Assembly: GCA_024409145.1 (NCBI GenBank)
Contig: JAKSUF010000119.1
Span: 1 to 5,383, forward strand
Length of the DNA stretch: 5,383 nt
From: an archaeon
GTDB taxonomy: Archaea; Methanobacteriota; Methanobacteria; Methanobacteriales; Methanobacteriaceae
Direction: 5' to 3'
Shown: positions 5,251 to 5,383 of the stretch, one piece after another
How the letters are laid out: every line of letters starts with the position of its first letter
Position numbering within the stretch: the stretch's first letter is position 1
Position numbers and translations under genes: made by a program
Notes under the pieces: generated by a model
The model's database searches: none
What the model saw: the letters and a program-made list of their open reading frames with translations, nothing else
What the model was told of the DNA's origin: nothing

Positions 5251-5383
5251 TTACTTAATGAATCTGATTGCTGAGAAGTTAAACTTACTTCCCGGTAAGA
5301 AAATGATATCAAGCTTTCCCCTTCCCTTAAACTTCTCAAGCTCAAAGGTCTGTTCGCTACCGCCGTCTTTTGAAAAATCAATG
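5251..5383 (-). CDS. C-terminal end of an unidentified protein, cut by the window edge
   Basis: An open frame runs in from the right edge on the minus strand for 43 codons and stops with TAA at 5251-5253. It reads IDFSKDGGSEQTFELEKF near its visible start and ends FLPGSKFNFSAIRFIK. The alternating hydrophobic and polar residues suggest a beta-sandwich end, somewhat like the last strands of carbohydrate-binding or glycan-enzyme appendages; I do not recognise the family. G plus C is 51 of 133 bases by hand count, well above the neighbouring acyltransferase (8 of 60 in 4801-4860), and codons such as GGC, AGC, CAG, ACC, CCG and AGG appear. This points to a gene of different origin or history. It lies 55 bp before the acyltransferase on the same strand, so a joint role in glycan synthesis or decoration is possible. 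Coding status is fairly sure; function is not. Confidence 0.6.
   Translation of the reverse strand, partial: IDFSKDGGSEQTFELEKFKGRGKLDIIFLPGSKFNFSAIRFIK

Noticed and set aside
5273..5337. Inverted repeat GAGAAGTT (5273-5280) and AACTTCTC (5330-5337).
   Set aside because: The arms are only 8 bp with a 49-bp loop, inside coding sequence and explained by Glu-Lys-Phe and Asn-Phe-Ser codons on the minus strand. There is no sign of a functional structure.
5303..5383. A plus-strand open frame starting at ATG 5303 and running to the edge.
   Set aside because: It has no ribosome site, is rich in Ser and Pro as expected for the complement of the minus-strand reading, and the minus frame has a better coding pattern and a proper stop.

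Overview
The window is strongly AT-rich and looks archaeal, most likely from a Methanobrevibacter-type methanogen (Methanobacteriales; Methanosphaera is an alternative). The evidence is a Zn-ribbon/OB-fold DUF35 protein of the archaeal mevalonate type, a CbiX/CfbA-type sirohydrochlorin chelatase (needed for F430 and B12), GGTGAT-like ribosome binding sites, and AT-rich upstream regions with TATA-like boxes and no recognisable bacterial -35/-10 pairs. The genus is an inference from gene content and composition; no alignment was run.

Layout. Bases 1-120 are an AT-rich leader with a perfect 16-bp palindrome and a strong Shine-Dalgarno. A DUF35 gene (121-519) follows. A 180-bp gap then carries a perfect 50-bp tandem duplication, each unit containing a hairpin. 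Next is a double-length chelatase gene (700-1683) made of two fused CfbA/CbiX domains, with a His-rich loop only in the second. A hairpin with a T-rich tail closes that gene. thiL (1804-3003) follows from a probably leaderless promoter, and an AmmeMemoRadiSam-type radical SAM gene, amrS (3041-4066), comes 37 bp later, probably co-transcribed. A 100-bp convergent junction holds a second, imperfect 51-bp tandem repeat with hairpins. On the minus strand lie a membrane acyltransferase (4167-5195) and, upstream of it, the last 43 codons of a further gene (5251-5383) with clearly less AT-rich composition.

How the genes relate. The plus-strand genes are housekeeping or cofactor functions: isoprenoid precursor supply (DUF35 with thiolase and HMG-CoA synthase, both outside the window), Ni/Co insertion into sirohydrochlorin, thiamine diphosphate formation, and a radical SAM enzyme of unknown substrate. 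They do not form one pathway. The minus-strand pair looks like accessory surface-glycan modification, so the junction near 4067-4166 probably separates a conserved segment from a more variable one.

I do not see a clearly new multi-gene system. The most notable points are the fused, asymmetric chelatase with unusually identical DNA in its two halves, the two independent ~50-bp tandem hairpin repeats just after stop codons, the Asn-rich insertion in ThiL, and the compositionally distinct partial gene at the right edge.
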